Below are positions 45,436 through 55,050 of a stretch of 64,000 bases of DNA, piece after piece (position 1 is the first letter of the stretch; the number at the start of each line of letters is the position of its first letter). The notes beneath the pieces were generated by a model. It did no database searches and was not told where the DNA came from. It worked only from the letters and a program-made list of their open reading frames with translations. The stretch lies in the NCBI RefSeq assembly GCF_000262305.1, contig NC_017910.1, positions 3,348,001 to 3,412,000 on the forward strand, given 5' to 3'. The position numbers were made by a program, and so were the translations under genes. The stretch is from Shimwellia blattae DSM 4481 = NBRC 105725 (GTDB lineage: Bacteria > Pseudomonadota > Gammaproteobacteria > Enterobacterales > Enterobacteriaceae).

Positions 45436-46938
45436 ATGACGATTTTTGCACAACACGAAGTCTGGTTTGTTATCGGCAGCCAGCACCTCTATGGCCCGGA
45501 AACCCTGCGCCAGGTCACTCAACATGCTGAACATGTGGTCAGCGGGCTCAATAACGACGCAAAACTGCCCTGCAAGCTGGTGCTCAAACCGCTGGGCACC
45601 TCGCCAGATGAAATTACCGCCATCTGCCGCGATGCCAACTACGACGACAAGTGCGCCGGTTTAGTGGTCTGGCTGCACACCTTCTCCCCGGCCAAAATGT
45701 GGATTAACGGCCTGAGTATTCTCAATAAGCCGCTGCTGCAGTTCCACACCCAGTACAACGCCCAGTTGCCCTGGGGCAGCATTGATATGGACTTTATGAA
45801 CCTCAACCAGACCGCCCACGGCGGCCGCGAGTTCGGGTTTATCGGCGCCCGTATGCGCCTGCAGCACAGTGTGGTCACCGGCCACTGGCAGGATCCGCGC
45901 GCCCATCAGCGTATCGCGGCCTGGATGCGCCAGGCGGTGGTCAAACAGAATACCCGCCAGCTGAAAGTGGCGCGCTTTGGCGACAACATGCGCGAAGTGG
46001 CGGTCACCGAAGGGGATAAAGTCGCCGCCCAGATTAAGTTTGGTTTCTCGGTCAATACCTGGGGGATTGGCGATCTGGTCGCCGTGGTCAACGAGGTCAG
46101 CACCGGCGATATCAACGCCCTGGTGGACGAGTACGAAAGCAGCTACCGCCTGACCCCGGCCGCTCAGGTAAACGGCGATAAGCGCCAGAACGTCCTTGAC
46201 GCGGCGCGCATTGAGCTGGGGATGAAACGCTTCCTGGAAGCGGGCGGCTTTCACGCCTTTACCACCACATTTGAAGATCTGCACGGCCTGAAGCAACTGC
46301 CCGGCCTTGCCGTACAACGCCTGATGGCGCAGGGCTACGGCTTTGCCGGTGAAGGCGACTGGAAAACCGCCGCCCTGGTTCGCATTATGAAAGTGATGTC
46401 AACCGGTCTGCAGGGCGGCACCTCATTTATGGAAGACTACACCTACCACTTCGAGCCGGGTAACGACCTGGTGCTGGGCTCCCATATGCTGGAGGTCTGC
46501 CCCTCTATCGCCACAGCGGAAAAACCGCTTCTTGATGTGCAGCATCTGGGCATTGGCGGCAAAGATGATCCGGCGCGGCTGATCTTCAACACCCGGCCGG
46601 GAGCCGCCCTGAACGCCAGCCTTATCGATCTGGGGGATCGCTTCCGCCTGCTGGTCAACTGTGTGGATGCAGTCGCCACCCCGCACGACTTACCCAAACT
46701 GCCGGTGGCCAACGCCCTGTGGAAGGCTCAGCCGGATCTGCCTACCGCCTCTGAAGCCTGGATCCTCGCCGGTGGTGCCCACCATACAGTCTTCAGCCAG
46801 AGCCTCACCCTGGACGATATGCGCCTGTATGCGGAGCTCAACGATCTCGAACTGGCGGTGATTGATAACGACACCCGCTTACCGGCTTTCAAAGACGCCC
46901 TGCGCTGGAATGAAGTCTATTACAGTTCAAAACGCTAA
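45436..46938 (+). CDS. araA: AraA, L-arabinose isomerase
   Basis: A 500-residue manganese enzyme that converts L-arabinose to L-ribulose. It matches E. coli AraA in length and in blocks such as WFVIGSQHLYGPETLRQVTQ, VVWLHTFSPAKMWINGL, QTAHGGREFGF and MSTGLQGGTSFMEDYTYHFE, which holds the metal-binding Glu and His. The start MTIFAQHE has a Shine-Dalgarno (AAGGA) about 7 bases away; the ATG two codons earlier would be too close to it. A hairpin lies between araA and araD. Confidence 0.98.
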   Translation: MTIFAQHEVWFVIGSQHLYGPETLRQVTQHAEHVVSGLNNDAKLPCKLVLKPLGTSPDEITAICRDANYDDKCAGLVVWLHTFSPAKMWINGLSILNKPLLQFHTQYNAQLPWGSIDMDFMNLNQTAHGGREFGFIGARMRLQHSVVTGHWQDPRAHQRIAAWMRQAVVKQNTRQLKVARFGDNMREVAVTEGDKVAAQIKFGFSVNTWGIGDLVAVVNEVSTGDINALVDEYESSYRLTPAAQVNGDKRQNVLDAARIELGMKRFLEAGGFHAFTTTFEDLHGLKQLPGLAVQRLMAQGYGFAGEGDWKTAALVRIMKVMSTGLQGGTSFMEDYTYHFEPGNDLVLGSHMLEVCPSIATAEKPLLDVQHLGIGGKDDPARLIFNTRPGAALNASLIDLGDRFRLLVNCVDAVATPHDLPKLPVANALWKAQPDLPTASEAWILAGGAHHTVFSQSLTLDDMRLYAELNDLELAVIDNDTRLPAFKDALRWNEVYYSSKR

Positions 46939-46947
46939 GGCCCTGAC

Positions 46948-46967
46948 GGCCCGCCCGGTGGCGGGCC
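46948..46967. other. Stem-loop between araA and araD
   Basis: GGCCCGCC and GGCGGGCC form an 8-base-pair GC stem with a CGGT loop in the 48-base gap, with no T run. It may stabilise the araBA message or adjust araD expression; E. coli carries a repetitive palindrome at the same place. Confidence 0.6.
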
Positions 46968-46986
46968 ATGCTGTGGAGAGCTTGTT

Positions 46987-47682
46987 ATGTTAGAGGATCT
47001 GAAACGCCAGGTGCTGGACGCCAATCTGGCGTTACCGGCCCATAATCTGGTCACCCTGACCTGGGGGAATGTCAGCGCTATCGATCGCCAGCAGGGGCTG
47101 TTTGTCATTAAACCCTCTGGCGTGGAGTACAGCGCCATGACCGCCGGGGATATGGTGGTCGTTAGCCTGGAAACCGGTGAAGTCGTGGAGGGGCATAAAA
47201 AGCCCTCTTCGGATACCCCAACCCACCGTTTGCTGTACCAGCGCTTCCCGACCCTGGGGGGAATTGTTCACACCCACTCGCGCCACGCCACCATCTGGGC
47301 CCAGGCAGGCCAGGGGATCCCGGCCACCGGCACCACCCACGCGGACTATTTTTACGGCACCATTCCCTGCACCCGCAAGATGACCGATGCGGAAATCAAC
47401 GCGGACTACGAATGGCAAACCGGCGAAGTGATCGCCGAAACCTTCCGCCAGCAGGGGATTGATCCCGCCCGGATGCCCGGGGTGCTGGTCCACTCCCACG
47501 GGCCCTTTACCTGGGGGAAAGACGCCATGGACGCGGTGCACAACGCTATCGTGCTCGAAGAGGTGGCCTATATGGGCATCTTCTGCCGCCAGCTGGCACC
47601 GCAGCTGGCGGATATGCAGCCAACCCTGCTGGATAAACATTACCTGCGAAAACACGGAAAACACGCCTATTACGGCCAGTAA
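46987..47682 (+). CDS. araD: AraD, L-ribulose-5-phosphate 4-epimerase
   Basis: A 231-residue class II aldolase-like epimerase that forms D-xylulose 5-phosphate, linking arabinose to the pentose phosphate pathway. The zinc-binding H95 and H97 are in IVHTHSRHATIW and H171 in GVLVHSHGPFTW. TLTWGNVSAID and IKPSGVEYSAM are the substrate-binding blocks. Length equals E. coli AraD. It ends the operon; a LexA box begins 3 bases after its stop. Confidence 0.98.
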   Translation: MLEDLKRQVLDANLALPAHNLVTLTWGNVSAIDRQQGLFVIKPSGVEYSAMTAGDMVVVSLETGEVVEGHKKPSSDTPTHRLLYQRFPTLGGIVHTHSRHATIWAQAGQGIPATGTTHADYFYGTIPCTRKMTDAEINADYEWQTGEVIAETFRQQGIDPARMPGVLVHSHGPFTWGKDAMDAVHNAIVLEEVAYMGIFCRQLAPQLADMQPTLLDKHYLRKHGKHAYYGQ

Positions 47683-47684
47683 CA

Positions 47685-47700
47685 CTGTATATATCCGCAG
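47685..47700. promoter_or_regulatory. LexA box upstream of polB
   Basis: CTGTATATATCCGCAG fits the LexA consensus CTG-N10-CAG with an AT-rich left core. It lies 58 bases upstream of polB, which is an SOS gene (dinA) in E. coli. It begins immediately after the araD stop. Confidence 0.85.
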
Positions 47701-47712
47701 TTATTTCCCGGA

Positions 47713-47743
47713 AACCAGGCTATACTCAGGCCTGGTTTTTTTA
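47713..47743 (+). terminator. araBAD intrinsic terminator overlapping the polB leader
   Basis: AACCAGGC and GCCTGGTT form an 8-base-pair stem followed by seven or more T residues. It lies between the LexA box and the polB start. The loop contains TATACT, a possible -10 hexamer for polB. Confidence 0.85.
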
Positions 47744-47757
47744 TTGCGGACAATCCA

Positions 47758-50118
47758 GTGACCCAGGTATGCCAGGGGTTCCTGCTCACCCGCCACTGGC
47801 AGGATACCCCCCAGGGCACGGTGGTAACGTTCTGGCTGGCCACGGATCATGGCCCGCTCAGCGTCACCCTGCCCCCTCAGGAATCTGTGGCGTTTATTCC
47901 ACAACATCAGCAATCCCGTGCCGCGCAGCTCCTGGCACAGGAGCACCACTGGCGCCTGGTGCCCCTTGCTCTGCAGGATTTTCACCGCCAGCCGGTGTGC
48001 GGGCTCTATTGCCGCCAGTACCGCCAGCTCCTGCGCCTGGAAAAACGCCTCAGAGAGGCGGGGATCACCGTGTATGAGGCGGACATCCGCCCCCCGGAAC
48101 GCTACCTGATGGAGCGCTTTATTAATGCCCCGGTGGAGGTGTGCGGCGACGCGGCCCCCGGGGGGCTGGTAAACGCGCGCCTCAAAGCGGCCCCCGGCTA
48201 CCGGCCACCGCTGAAATGGGTCTCACTGGATATCGAAACCAGCCGCCACGGCGAGCTGTACTGCATTGGTCTGGAGGGCTGCGGCCAGCGCCAGGTCTAT
48301 ATGCTGGGGCCCGCGCAGGAGAGCCACGCCGGTGACGGTATACAGCTGGAGTACGTCAGCAGCCGCCCGCAGCTGCTGGAGAAGCTCAACCAGTGGTTTG
48401 CCGAACAGGATCCGGATGTCATCATCGGCTGGAATCTGGTGCAGTTTGATCTGCGGGTCCTGCAGGAGAGTGCCGAACGTTACCGGATCCCGCTGCGGCT
48501 GGGGCGCGGGCAACAGGAGCTGGAGTGGCGGGAGCACGGTTTTAAGCCCGGGGTCTTTTTTGCCCAGGCCACGGGGCGCTTAATTATCGACGGCATCGAA
48601 GCGCTGAAATCGGCCTTCTGGAACTTCTCCTCTTTTGCCCTCGAAAACGTGGCCCGGGAGCTGCTGGGAGAAGGGAAAGCGATTAACGCCCCCTGGCAGC
48701 GTCTCGATGAGATAGAGCGCCTGTTCCGGGAGGATAAAACCGCCCTTGCCCGCTATAACCTGAAAGACTGTGAACTGGTCACGCGCATCTTCCATAAAAC
48801 GGAGCTGATGCCCTTCTTACTGGAGCGCGCCACGGTCAACGGCCTGCCCGCCGATCGCCACGGCGGCTCGGTGGCCTCGTTTTATCATCTCTACTTCCCG
48901 CGCATGCATCGCAGCGGCTATGTGGCCCCCAACCTCGGAGAGGTTCCGCCCCAGGCCAGCCCCGGCGGCTATGTGATGGACTCCCGGCCGGGGCTGTATG
49001 ACTCCGTCCTGGTGCTGGACTACAAAAGCCTCTACCCGTCGATTATCCGCACCTTTTTAATTGATCCGCTGGGGCTGGTGGAAGGGATGGCCCACCCGGA
49101 GCCCGCCCACAGCGTGGAGGGCTTCCTCGGCGCGTGGTTTTCACGCACCCGGCACTGCCTGCCCGCCATTGTGGAGCAGATCTGGCTGGGCCGCGATGAG
49201 GCAAAACGCCAGCACAATAAACCGCTCTCCCAGGCGCTGAAAATTCTGATGAACGCCTTCTACGGGGTGCTGGGCACCAGCGCCTGCCGCTTCTTCGACC
49301 CGCGGCTGGCCTCGTCAATCACGCGGCGCGGCCACGCAATCATGCGCCAGACTAAAGCACTGATCGAAGCGGAAGGCTATGACGTTATCTACGGGGATAC
49401 GGACTCAACGTTTGTCTGGCTGAAACAGGCCCACGGCGAGCAGCAGGCCAGTGAGATTGGCCGCCAGCTGGTGGCAAAGGTAAATCAGTGGTGGAAAGAC
49501 CATTTACACCAGGAGATGCAGCTGACCAGCGCCCTGGAGCTGGAGTATGAAACCCATTACGCCCGCTTTCTGATGCCCACCATCCGCGGGGCCGAAACCG
49601 GCAGTAAAAAACGCTACGCCGGGCTGACCGGGCAGGGAGAGGCGCAGCAGATGGTCTTCAAAGGGCTGGAGACAGTACGCACCGACTGGACCCCTCTGGC
49701 CCGGCAATTCCAGCAGGCGCTGTATTTGCGTATTTTCCACCATCAGCCCTATCAGGACTATATTCGCGACACCGTCGCCAGGCTGATGGCCGGGGAGCTG
49801 GACGACCAGTTGGTCTACCGTAAACGCCTGCGCCGCCCGCTGAGTGAATATCAGCGCAATATCCCGCCCCATGTGCGCGCCGCGCGTATGGCTGATGAAC
49901 AAAATGTGCGCCTCGGCCGCCCGCAGCAGTACCAGAATCGCGGCGCCATTGATTACATCTGGACGATAAACGGCCCCGAACCGCTGGAATATCGCCAGTC
50001 TGCGCTGGATTATGAGCACTATTTGTCGCGCCAGCTCAAGCCAGTGGCAGACGGGATTTTACCCTTCCTGGGCGATGATTTTGCTACACTGGTTACCGGG
50101 CAGCTCGGGCTATTTTGA
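47758..50118 (+). CDS. polB: PolB, DNA polymerase II
   Basis: A 786-residue family B DNA polymerase with 3'-5' exonuclease, involved in replication restart and translesion synthesis. It starts with GTG. The Exo I motif is in WVSLDIETSRHGE near residue 156, Exo II in DPDVIIGWNLVQFDL, and polymerase motifs are VLDYKSLYPSIIRTF (A), ALKILMNAFYGVLG (B) and VIYGDTDSTFVW (C). The C-terminus DFATLVTGQLGLF matches E. coli, including a beta-clamp-binding QLGLF. It is about three residues longer than E. coli PolB. A LexA box and the araBAD terminator lie upstream. Confidence 0.98.
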   Translation: MTQVCQGFLLTRHWQDTPQGTVVTFWLATDHGPLSVTLPPQESVAFIPQHQQSRAAQLLAQEHHWRLVPLALQDFHRQPVCGLYCRQYRQLLRLEKRLREAGITVYEADIRPPERYLMERFINAPVEVCGDAAPGGLVNARLKAAPGYRPPLKWVSLDIETSRHGELYCIGLEGCGQRQVYMLGPAQESHAGDGIQLEYVSSRPQLLEKLNQWFAEQDPDVIIGWNLVQFDLRVLQESAERYRIPLRLGRGQQELEWREHGFKPGVFFAQATGRLIIDGIEALKSAFWNFSSFALENVARELLGEGKAINAPWQRLDEIERLFREDKTALARYNLKDCELVTRIFHKTELMPFLLERATVNGLPADRHGGSVASFYHLYFPRMHRSGYVAPNLGEVPPQASPGGYVMDSRPGLYDSVLVLDYKSLYPSIIRTFLIDPLGLVEGMAHPEPAHSVEGFLGAWFSRTRHCLPAIVEQIWLGRDEAKRQHNKPLSQALKILMNAFYGVLGTSACRFFDPRLASSITRRGHAIMRQTKALIEAEGYDVIYGDTDSTFVWLKQAHGEQQASEIGRQLVAKVNQWWKDHLHQEMQLTSALELEYETHYARFLMPTIRGAETGSKKRYAGLTGQGEAQQMVFKGLETVRTDWTPLARQFQQALYLRIFHHQPYQDYIRDTVARLMAGELDDQLVYRKRLRRPLSEYQRNIPPHVRAARMADEQNVRLGRPQQYQNRGAIDYIWTINGPEPLEYRQSALDYEHYLSRQLKPVADGILPFLGDDFATLVTGQLGLF

Positions 50119-50335
50119 CAGGTGACGAAACGCCTTTCATCCAGTACCATAGCGCCCTTCCTAAATACCCACCATTTTTTATGCGCACTCTGGCATCAGC
50201 TCCGCGAACAATCCGGGCCCTGACCGGATGCGTGGAACGTGGTGAGTATTCACTCATTTTCAGGCCTGGTGCCACACCATGGGCGCCAGGCCGTGCTACC
50301 GCCTGTAAAACTCGAAACTAAAGAGCCGAAACGAT

Positions 50336-53242
50336 ATGCCTTTTACACTTGGTCAACGCTGGATCAGCGACACAGAGAGCGAACTGGGTTTAGGGACTGT
50401 AGTCGCCATGGATGCGCGAATGGTCACTCTGCTATTTCCCGCCACCGATGAGAACCGCCTCTACTCCCGCAATGACTCCCCCATCACCCGGGTGATGTTT
50501 AACCCGGGTGATACCGTGACCAGCCACGAAGGCTGGCAGCTGAAAGTTGACGAAGTAAAAGCAGAAAATGGTCTGTTGACCTATATTGGCACCCGCATGG
50601 ATACCGAAGAGACCGGTGTGCCGCTGCGCGAGGTCTTCCTCGACAGTAAACTGGTCTTCAGCAAGCCCCAGGACCGGCTGTTTGCCGGGCAGCTGGACCG
50701 GATGGACCGCTTTGCCCTGCGTTTTCGCTCCCGTAAATACCAGAGCGAACAGTCCCGCCAGCCCTGGAGCGGCCTGCGCGGCATGCGCACCAGCCTTATC
50801 CCCCACCAGCTGCATATCGCCCGTGATGTGGGCCACCGCCACGCACCGCGCGTACTGCTGGCAGACGAAGTGGGCCTCGGGAAAACCATTGAAGCCGGGA
50901 TGATAATCCACCAGCAGTTACTGGCCGGGGCCGCTGAACGCGTGCTGATTATTGTGCCGGAAACCCTCCAGCACCAGTGGCTGGTAGAGATGCTGCGCCG
51001 CTTTAACCTGCGCTTCGCCCTGTTTGATGACGAGCGCTATGCGGAAGCCCAGCACGACAGCACCAACCCGTTTGATACCGAACAGTTAATTATCTGCTCG
51101 CTGGATTTTGTGCGCCGCAACAAGCAGCGTCTGGAAAACCTGTGTGACGCCGAGTGGGACATGATGGTGGTGGACGAAGCCCACCACCTGGTGTGGAGCG
51201 AAGAGGCCCCGAGCCGTGAATACCAGGCCATTGAACAGCTGGCGGAGCATATCCCAGGCGTTTTGCTGCTGACCGCCACCCCGGAACAGCTGGGCATGGA
51301 AAGCCACTTTGCCCGTCTGCGCCTGCTGGATCCGAACCGTTTTCATGACTTCGGGCAGTTTGTGGCAGAGCAACAGCACTACCGCCCGGTCGCCGATGCG
51401 GTGGCACTCCTGCTGGAAGGCAACCACCTGAGCCGCGATGAGCTCAACACCCTGAGTGAGCTTATCGGCGAGCAGGATATCGAGCCGCTGCTGCAGGCGG
51501 CAAACAGCGACAGCGCCGACGCGCAGGATGCCCGTAAAGAGCTTATCCATATGCTGATGGACCGCCACGGCACCAGCCGCGTGCTGTTTCGCAACACCCG
51601 TAACGGGGTCAAAGGCTTCCCCCAGCGCAGCCTCTCCACCATTAAATTGCCGCTGCCTGCCCAGTACCAGACCGCGATTAAGGTCTCCGGGATCATGGGG
51701 GCGCGTAAATCCGCTGAAGAGCGCGCCCGGGATATGCTCTACCCGGAGCAGATCTATCAGGAATTTGAAGGGGACTCCGCCACCTGGTGGAACTTTGATC
51801 CGCGCGTGGAATGGCTGATGGGCTACCTGACCCGCCACCGCTCACAAAAAGTGCTGGTGATCTGCGCCAAAGCCGCCACCGCGCTGCAGCTGGAGCAGGT
51901 GCTGCGCGAGCGCGAGGGGATCCGCGCCGCCGTCTTCCACGAAGGCATGTCGATAATCGAACGGGACCGGGCCGCCGCCTGGTTTGCCGAAGAGGACACC
52001 GGCGCTCAGGTACTGCTGTGCTCCGAAATCGGCTCTGAAGGGCGTAACTTCCAGTTTGCCAGCAACCTGGTGATGTTCGACCTGCCGTTCAACCCGGACC
52101 TGCTGGAGCAGCGTATCGGCCGCCTGGACCGTATCGGCCAGGCTCATGATATCCAGATCCACGTGCCCTACCTGGAAAAAACCGCCCAGGAAGTGCTGGT
52201 CCAGTGGTATCACGAAGGGCTGGATGCCTTTGAACACACCTGCCCTACCGGGCGCACCATTTACGACAGCGTCTGCAGTCAGCTGGTGGAATACCTGGCC
52301 GCCCCGGACAACACCACCGGTTTTGATGAGCTGATTAAAACCTGCCGCGCCCAGCATGACGCGCTGAAAGTGCAGCTGGAGCAGGGCCGCGACCGGCTGC
52401 TGGAGATCCACTCCAACGGTGGCGAAGCCGCCCAGCAACTGGCGGATGATATTGCCGCCCAGGATAACGATCCGGCGCTGGTGAACTTCGCCATGAACCT
52501 GTTTGATATCATCGGGATTAACCAGGACGATCGCGGCGAGCATATGATTGTGCTAACCCCGTCTGATCATATGCTGGTGCCGGACTTCCCGGGCCTGCCG
52601 GAAGACGGCTGCACCATCACCTTTAACCGCGATGTGGCTCTGTCCCGGGAAGATGCCCAGCTGGTCACCTGGGAGCACCCGATTATTCGCAATGGCCTGG
52701 ATCTGATCCTCTCCGGGGATACGGGCACCAGCGCAATTTCACTGCTGAAAAACAAAGCGCTGCCGGTCGGCACCCTGCTGGTTGAGATGATGTACGTGGT
52801 GGAGGCCAAAGCGCCGAAACAGCTGCAACTCGGCCGCTTCCTGCCGGCAACCCCCGTCCGTATGCTGCTGGACAAAAACGGCACCAACCTGGCAGCCCAG
52901 GTGGAGTTTGAAAGTTTTAACCGCCAGCTGAGCGCGGTGAACCGCCATACGGGCAGCAAGCTGGTGAACGCAGTCCAGCAGGATGTCCACGGGATTTTAC
53001 AGCTGGCGGAAACCCAGGTGGAAAAAGAGGCCCGGGCGATTATCGATGCGGCCCGTCACGAAGCGGATGAAACACTGTCTGCGGAGCTGGCGCGCCTTGA
53101 AGCCCTCAAAGCGGTGAACCCGAATATCCGTGATGATGAGCTGGAGGCCATTGAAAGCAATCGCGCCCAGGTGATGGAAGCCCTGGATCAGGCCAGTTGG
53201 CGGCTGGATGCCCTGCGCCTGATTGTGGTCACCCACCAGTAA
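50336..53242 (+). CDS. rapA: RapA, RNA polymerase-associated ATPase
   Basis: A 968-residue Swi2/Snf2 ATPase that binds RNA polymerase and promotes its recycling, the same length as E. coli RapA (HepA). Two N-terminal Tudor-like folds precede the helicase core. Walker A is ADEVGLGKTIEAGM near residues 171-184, the DEAH box is MVVDEAHHLVW near 277-287, and lobe 2 shows EIGSEGRNFQFASNLVMFDL and LEQRIGRLDRIGQ. It is preceded by about 217 bases with no gene, where its promoter should lie. Its stop overlaps the rluA start by one base (TAATG). Confidence 0.99.
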   Translation: MPFTLGQRWISDTESELGLGTVVAMDARMVTLLFPATDENRLYSRNDSPITRVMFNPGDTVTSHEGWQLKVDEVKAENGLLTYIGTRMDTEETGVPLREVFLDSKLVFSKPQDRLFAGQLDRMDRFALRFRSRKYQSEQSRQPWSGLRGMRTSLIPHQLHIARDVGHRHAPRVLLADEVGLGKTIEAGMIIHQQLLAGAAERVLIIVPETLQHQWLVEMLRRFNLRFALFDDERYAEAQHDSTNPFDTEQLIICSLDFVRRNKQRLENLCDAEWDMMVVDEAHHLVWSEEAPSREYQAIEQLAEHIPGVLLLTATPEQLGMESHFARLRLLDPNRFHDFGQFVAEQQHYRPVADAVALLLEGNHLSRDELNTLSELIGEQDIEPLLQAANSDSADAQDARKELIHMLMDRHGTSRVLFRNTRNGVKGFPQRSLSTIKLPLPAQYQTAIKVSGIMGARKSAEERARDMLYPEQIYQEFEGDSATWWNFDPRVEWLMGYLTRHRSQKVLVICAKAATALQLEQVLREREGIRAAVFHEGMSIIERDRAAAWFAEEDTGAQVLLCSEIGSEGRNFQFASNLVMFDLPFNPDLLEQRIGRLDRIGQAHDIQIHVPYLEKTAQEVLVQWYHEGLDAFEHTCPTGRTIYDSVCSQLVEYLAAPDNTTGFDELIKTCRAQHDALKVQLEQGRDRLLEIHSNGGEAAQQLADDIAAQDNDPALVNFAMNLFDIIGINQDDRGEHMIVLTPSDHMLVPDFPGLPEDGCTITFNRDVALSREDAQLVTWEHPIIRNGLDLILSGDTGTSAISLLKNKALPVGTLLVEMMYVVEAKAPKQLQLGRFLPATPVRMLLDKNGTNLAAQVEFESFNRQLSAVNRHTGSKLVNAVQQDVHGILQLAETQVEKEARAIIDAARHEADETLSAELARLEALKAVNPNIRDDELEAIESNRAQVMEALDQASWRLDALRLIVVTHQ

Positions 53243-53916
53243 TGGCGGGCCAGACCCCGGCGATGGAGGCCTATCACCCGCCTCTGGATCCCTGGCTGGT
53301 GGTCCTGTATCAGGACGACCATATCATGGTGGTGAATAAGCCCAGCGGCCTGTTATCGGTCCCGGGCCGCCTGGAAGAGCACCGGGACAGCATCATGACC
53401 CGTATCCAGCGCGACTATCCGCAGGCGGAGTCCGTCCACCGCCTGGATATGGCCACCAGCGGTGTGATTGTGGTGGCGCTGACCAAGGCCGCCGAGCGGG
53501 AGCTGAAACGCCAGTTTCGCGAACGGGAGCCGAAAAAGCAGTATATTGCGCGGGTCTGGGGCCATCTGGCAGCAGAAAAGGGGCTGGTGGATTTGCCGCT
53601 TATTTGCGACTGGCCGAACCGCCCGAAGCAAAAAGTGTGTTTTGAAACCGGCAAACCGGCCCAGACCGGGTACGAAGTACTGGAGTACGGCGCGGACAAT
53701 ACCACCCGGGTGCTGCTGCACCCGGTGACCGGGCGCTCTCACCAGTTGCGGGTACACATGCTGGCCCTGGGGCATCCTATCCTCGGTGACCGGTTTTATG
53801 CCCACCCGCAGGCACTGGCCATGGCGCCGCGTCTGCAGCTTCACGCCGAAATGCTGACCATTACCCACCCGGTATTTGGTAACAAAATGACCTTTAAAGC
53901 GCCGCCGGATTTCTAA
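53242..53916 (+). CDS. rluA: RluA, dual-specificity pseudouridine synthase (23S rRNA 746, tRNA 32)
   Basis: A pseudouridine synthase of the RluA family. The catalytic aspartate is in VHRLDMATSGVIVVAL, the N-terminal motif is VVNKPSGLLSVPGR, and the C-terminal part shows PVTGRSHQLRVHMLALGHPI. I chose the ATG overlapping the rapA stop (TAATG), which gives 224 residues and allows coupled translation. An internal ATG seven codons later (MEAYHPP) aligns better with the E. coli N-terminus, so the true start is uncertain. It is co-transcribed with rapA as in E. coli. Confidence 0.96.
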   Translation: MAGQTPAMEAYHPPLDPWLVVLYQDDHIMVVNKPSGLLSVPGRLEEHRDSIMTRIQRDYPQAESVHRLDMATSGVIVVALTKAAERELKRQFREREPKKQYIARVWGHLAAEKGLVDLPLICDWPNRPKQKVCFETGKPAQTGYEVLEYGADNTTRVLLHPVTGRSHQLRVHMLALGHPILGDRFYAHPQALAMAPRLQLHAEMLTITHPVFGNKMTFKAPPDF

Positions 53917-53932
53917 AGCGGCGGCCAGTACC

Positions 53933-53968
53933 AAAAAGCCCCGGGAATCGCTTCCCGGGGCTTTTTTT
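53933..53968. terminator. Bidirectional terminator between rluA and djlA
   Basis: GCCCCGGGAA and TTCCCGGGGC form a perfect 10-base-pair stem with a 4-base loop, flanked by five A on the left and seven T on the right. It can terminate rapA-rluA and convergent djlA. Confidence 0.93.
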
Positions 53969-53985
53969 ATCCGCAACAGAGGGGG

Positions 53986-54813
53986 TTATTTAAACCCGCG
54001 CGCCTCTTTGATCATCTCCCAGGCTTGCGAAATTTCCTGGGCTTTCTGTTTGGCCATTTCCATCATTTCCGGCGGCAGACCTTTCGCCACCAGCTTATCC
54101 GGATGGTGCTCGCTCATCAGCTTACGGTAAGCGCGCTTGATGGTCTGGGCATCATCACTGCTTTTGACCCCCAGCACACTGTAGGCGTCTTCAAGGGTTG
54201 GGCCGCGCTGCGCCTGCTGCCAGCCTTCGCTACGCCGGGAGCCGGAGGTGCGCTGCTGATACCCACCGCCAAACTGGGCGCCCCCCTGCATCATGCGCAG
54301 GAACTGGTCGAACTGCATACGCGAAATACCCAGCTCTTCCGCAATCACGTACAGCACATCGCGCTCATTCGGGTGCAGGGAGCCATCGGCAAATGCTGCC
54401 TGAATCTGAATTTCCAGGAACATGCGAATCAAATCGAAACGGCCAAAGCACACCTGGCGTAGCTGGCGCATTTTTTCACGCAGCGGATAGTTGGCCTCTT
54501 TGCCGTTGCGAAAGGCCCGCTGAGCCGCATCCCGGGACTCGCCGGTCAGCTGCATGCGATCCATCAACAATGAGGCGACCTGAATATCCGCCTCGGTGAC
54601 CCGTCCTTTGGCTTTGGTCAAATGGCCCATCACCTCAAAGGTGGTGGTAAAAAAGACCGCCTGCCGCTGCTGCTGATTGGCAAACCACACGGTTTTGCGG
54701 CTTCTGGCCCGGTCAAACAGATGCCCGACCAGAAACCCGAGCACCACGCCCCAAAAGCCGCCGCCCATTAATAAGGCGATTGCAACACCCACCACTTTTC
54801 CCCAATACTGCAT
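53986..54813 (-). CDS. djlA: DjlA, membrane-anchored DnaJ-like co-chaperone
   Basis: A 275-residue protein with one N-terminal transmembrane helix (GKVVGVAIALLMGGGFWGVV with glycine motifs that drive dimerisation in E. coli), a TerB-like helical domain in the middle (DRMQLTGESRDAAQRAF and FLEIQIQAAFADGSLHPNE), a Gly/Arg-rich linker, and a C-terminal J domain (DAYSVLGVKSSDDAQTIKRA with the HPD tripeptide in SEHHPDKLVAKG). It stimulates DnaK and is linked to Rcs signalling when overproduced in E. coli. It is a few residues longer than E. coli DjlA and divergent from lptD. Confidence 0.97.
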   Translation of the reverse strand: MQYWGKVVGVAIALLMGGGFWGVVLGFLVGHLFDRARSRKTVWFANQQQRQAVFFTTTFEVMGHLTKAKGRVTEADIQVASLLMDRMQLTGESRDAAQRAFRNGKEANYPLREKMRQLRQVCFGRFDLIRMFLEIQIQAAFADGSLHPNERDVLYVIAEELGISRMQFDQFLRMMQGGAQFGGGYQQRTSGSRRSEGWQQAQRGPTLEDAYSVLGVKSSDDAQTIKRAYRKLMSEHHPDKLVAKGLPPEMMEMAKQKAQEISQAWEMIKEARGFK

Positions 54814-55050
54814 ATACTCCCCAAATGGTCATGCCGTCAGCTAGAATTTGCTTTATCATACCCGTCAATCCAAACGGTGACTAACATATACCCATCAACC
54901 AGTGTGTTGCAGTTCAGCGCAGCATCCTGAGCGTCAGGGTATCCACGGGCAAACAAGCAGGAATAACACTGGCACAGAATTGATGACTACGTTAGTCTCT
55001 GTCCGTTTGCCGGCGCTAAGCCAATGATGATGGAACAACGAATAACGCGC

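Noticed and set aside
50115..50160. TTGACA at the end of polB as a rapA promoter
   Set aside because: No acceptable -10 hexamer lies 16-18 bases downstream; the nearest candidate is about 25 bases away.
54814..55050. Sigma-E promoter upstream of lptD
   Set aside because: I looked for GGAACTT and a TCNAA-type -10 at 15-17 base spacing and found only poor matches.
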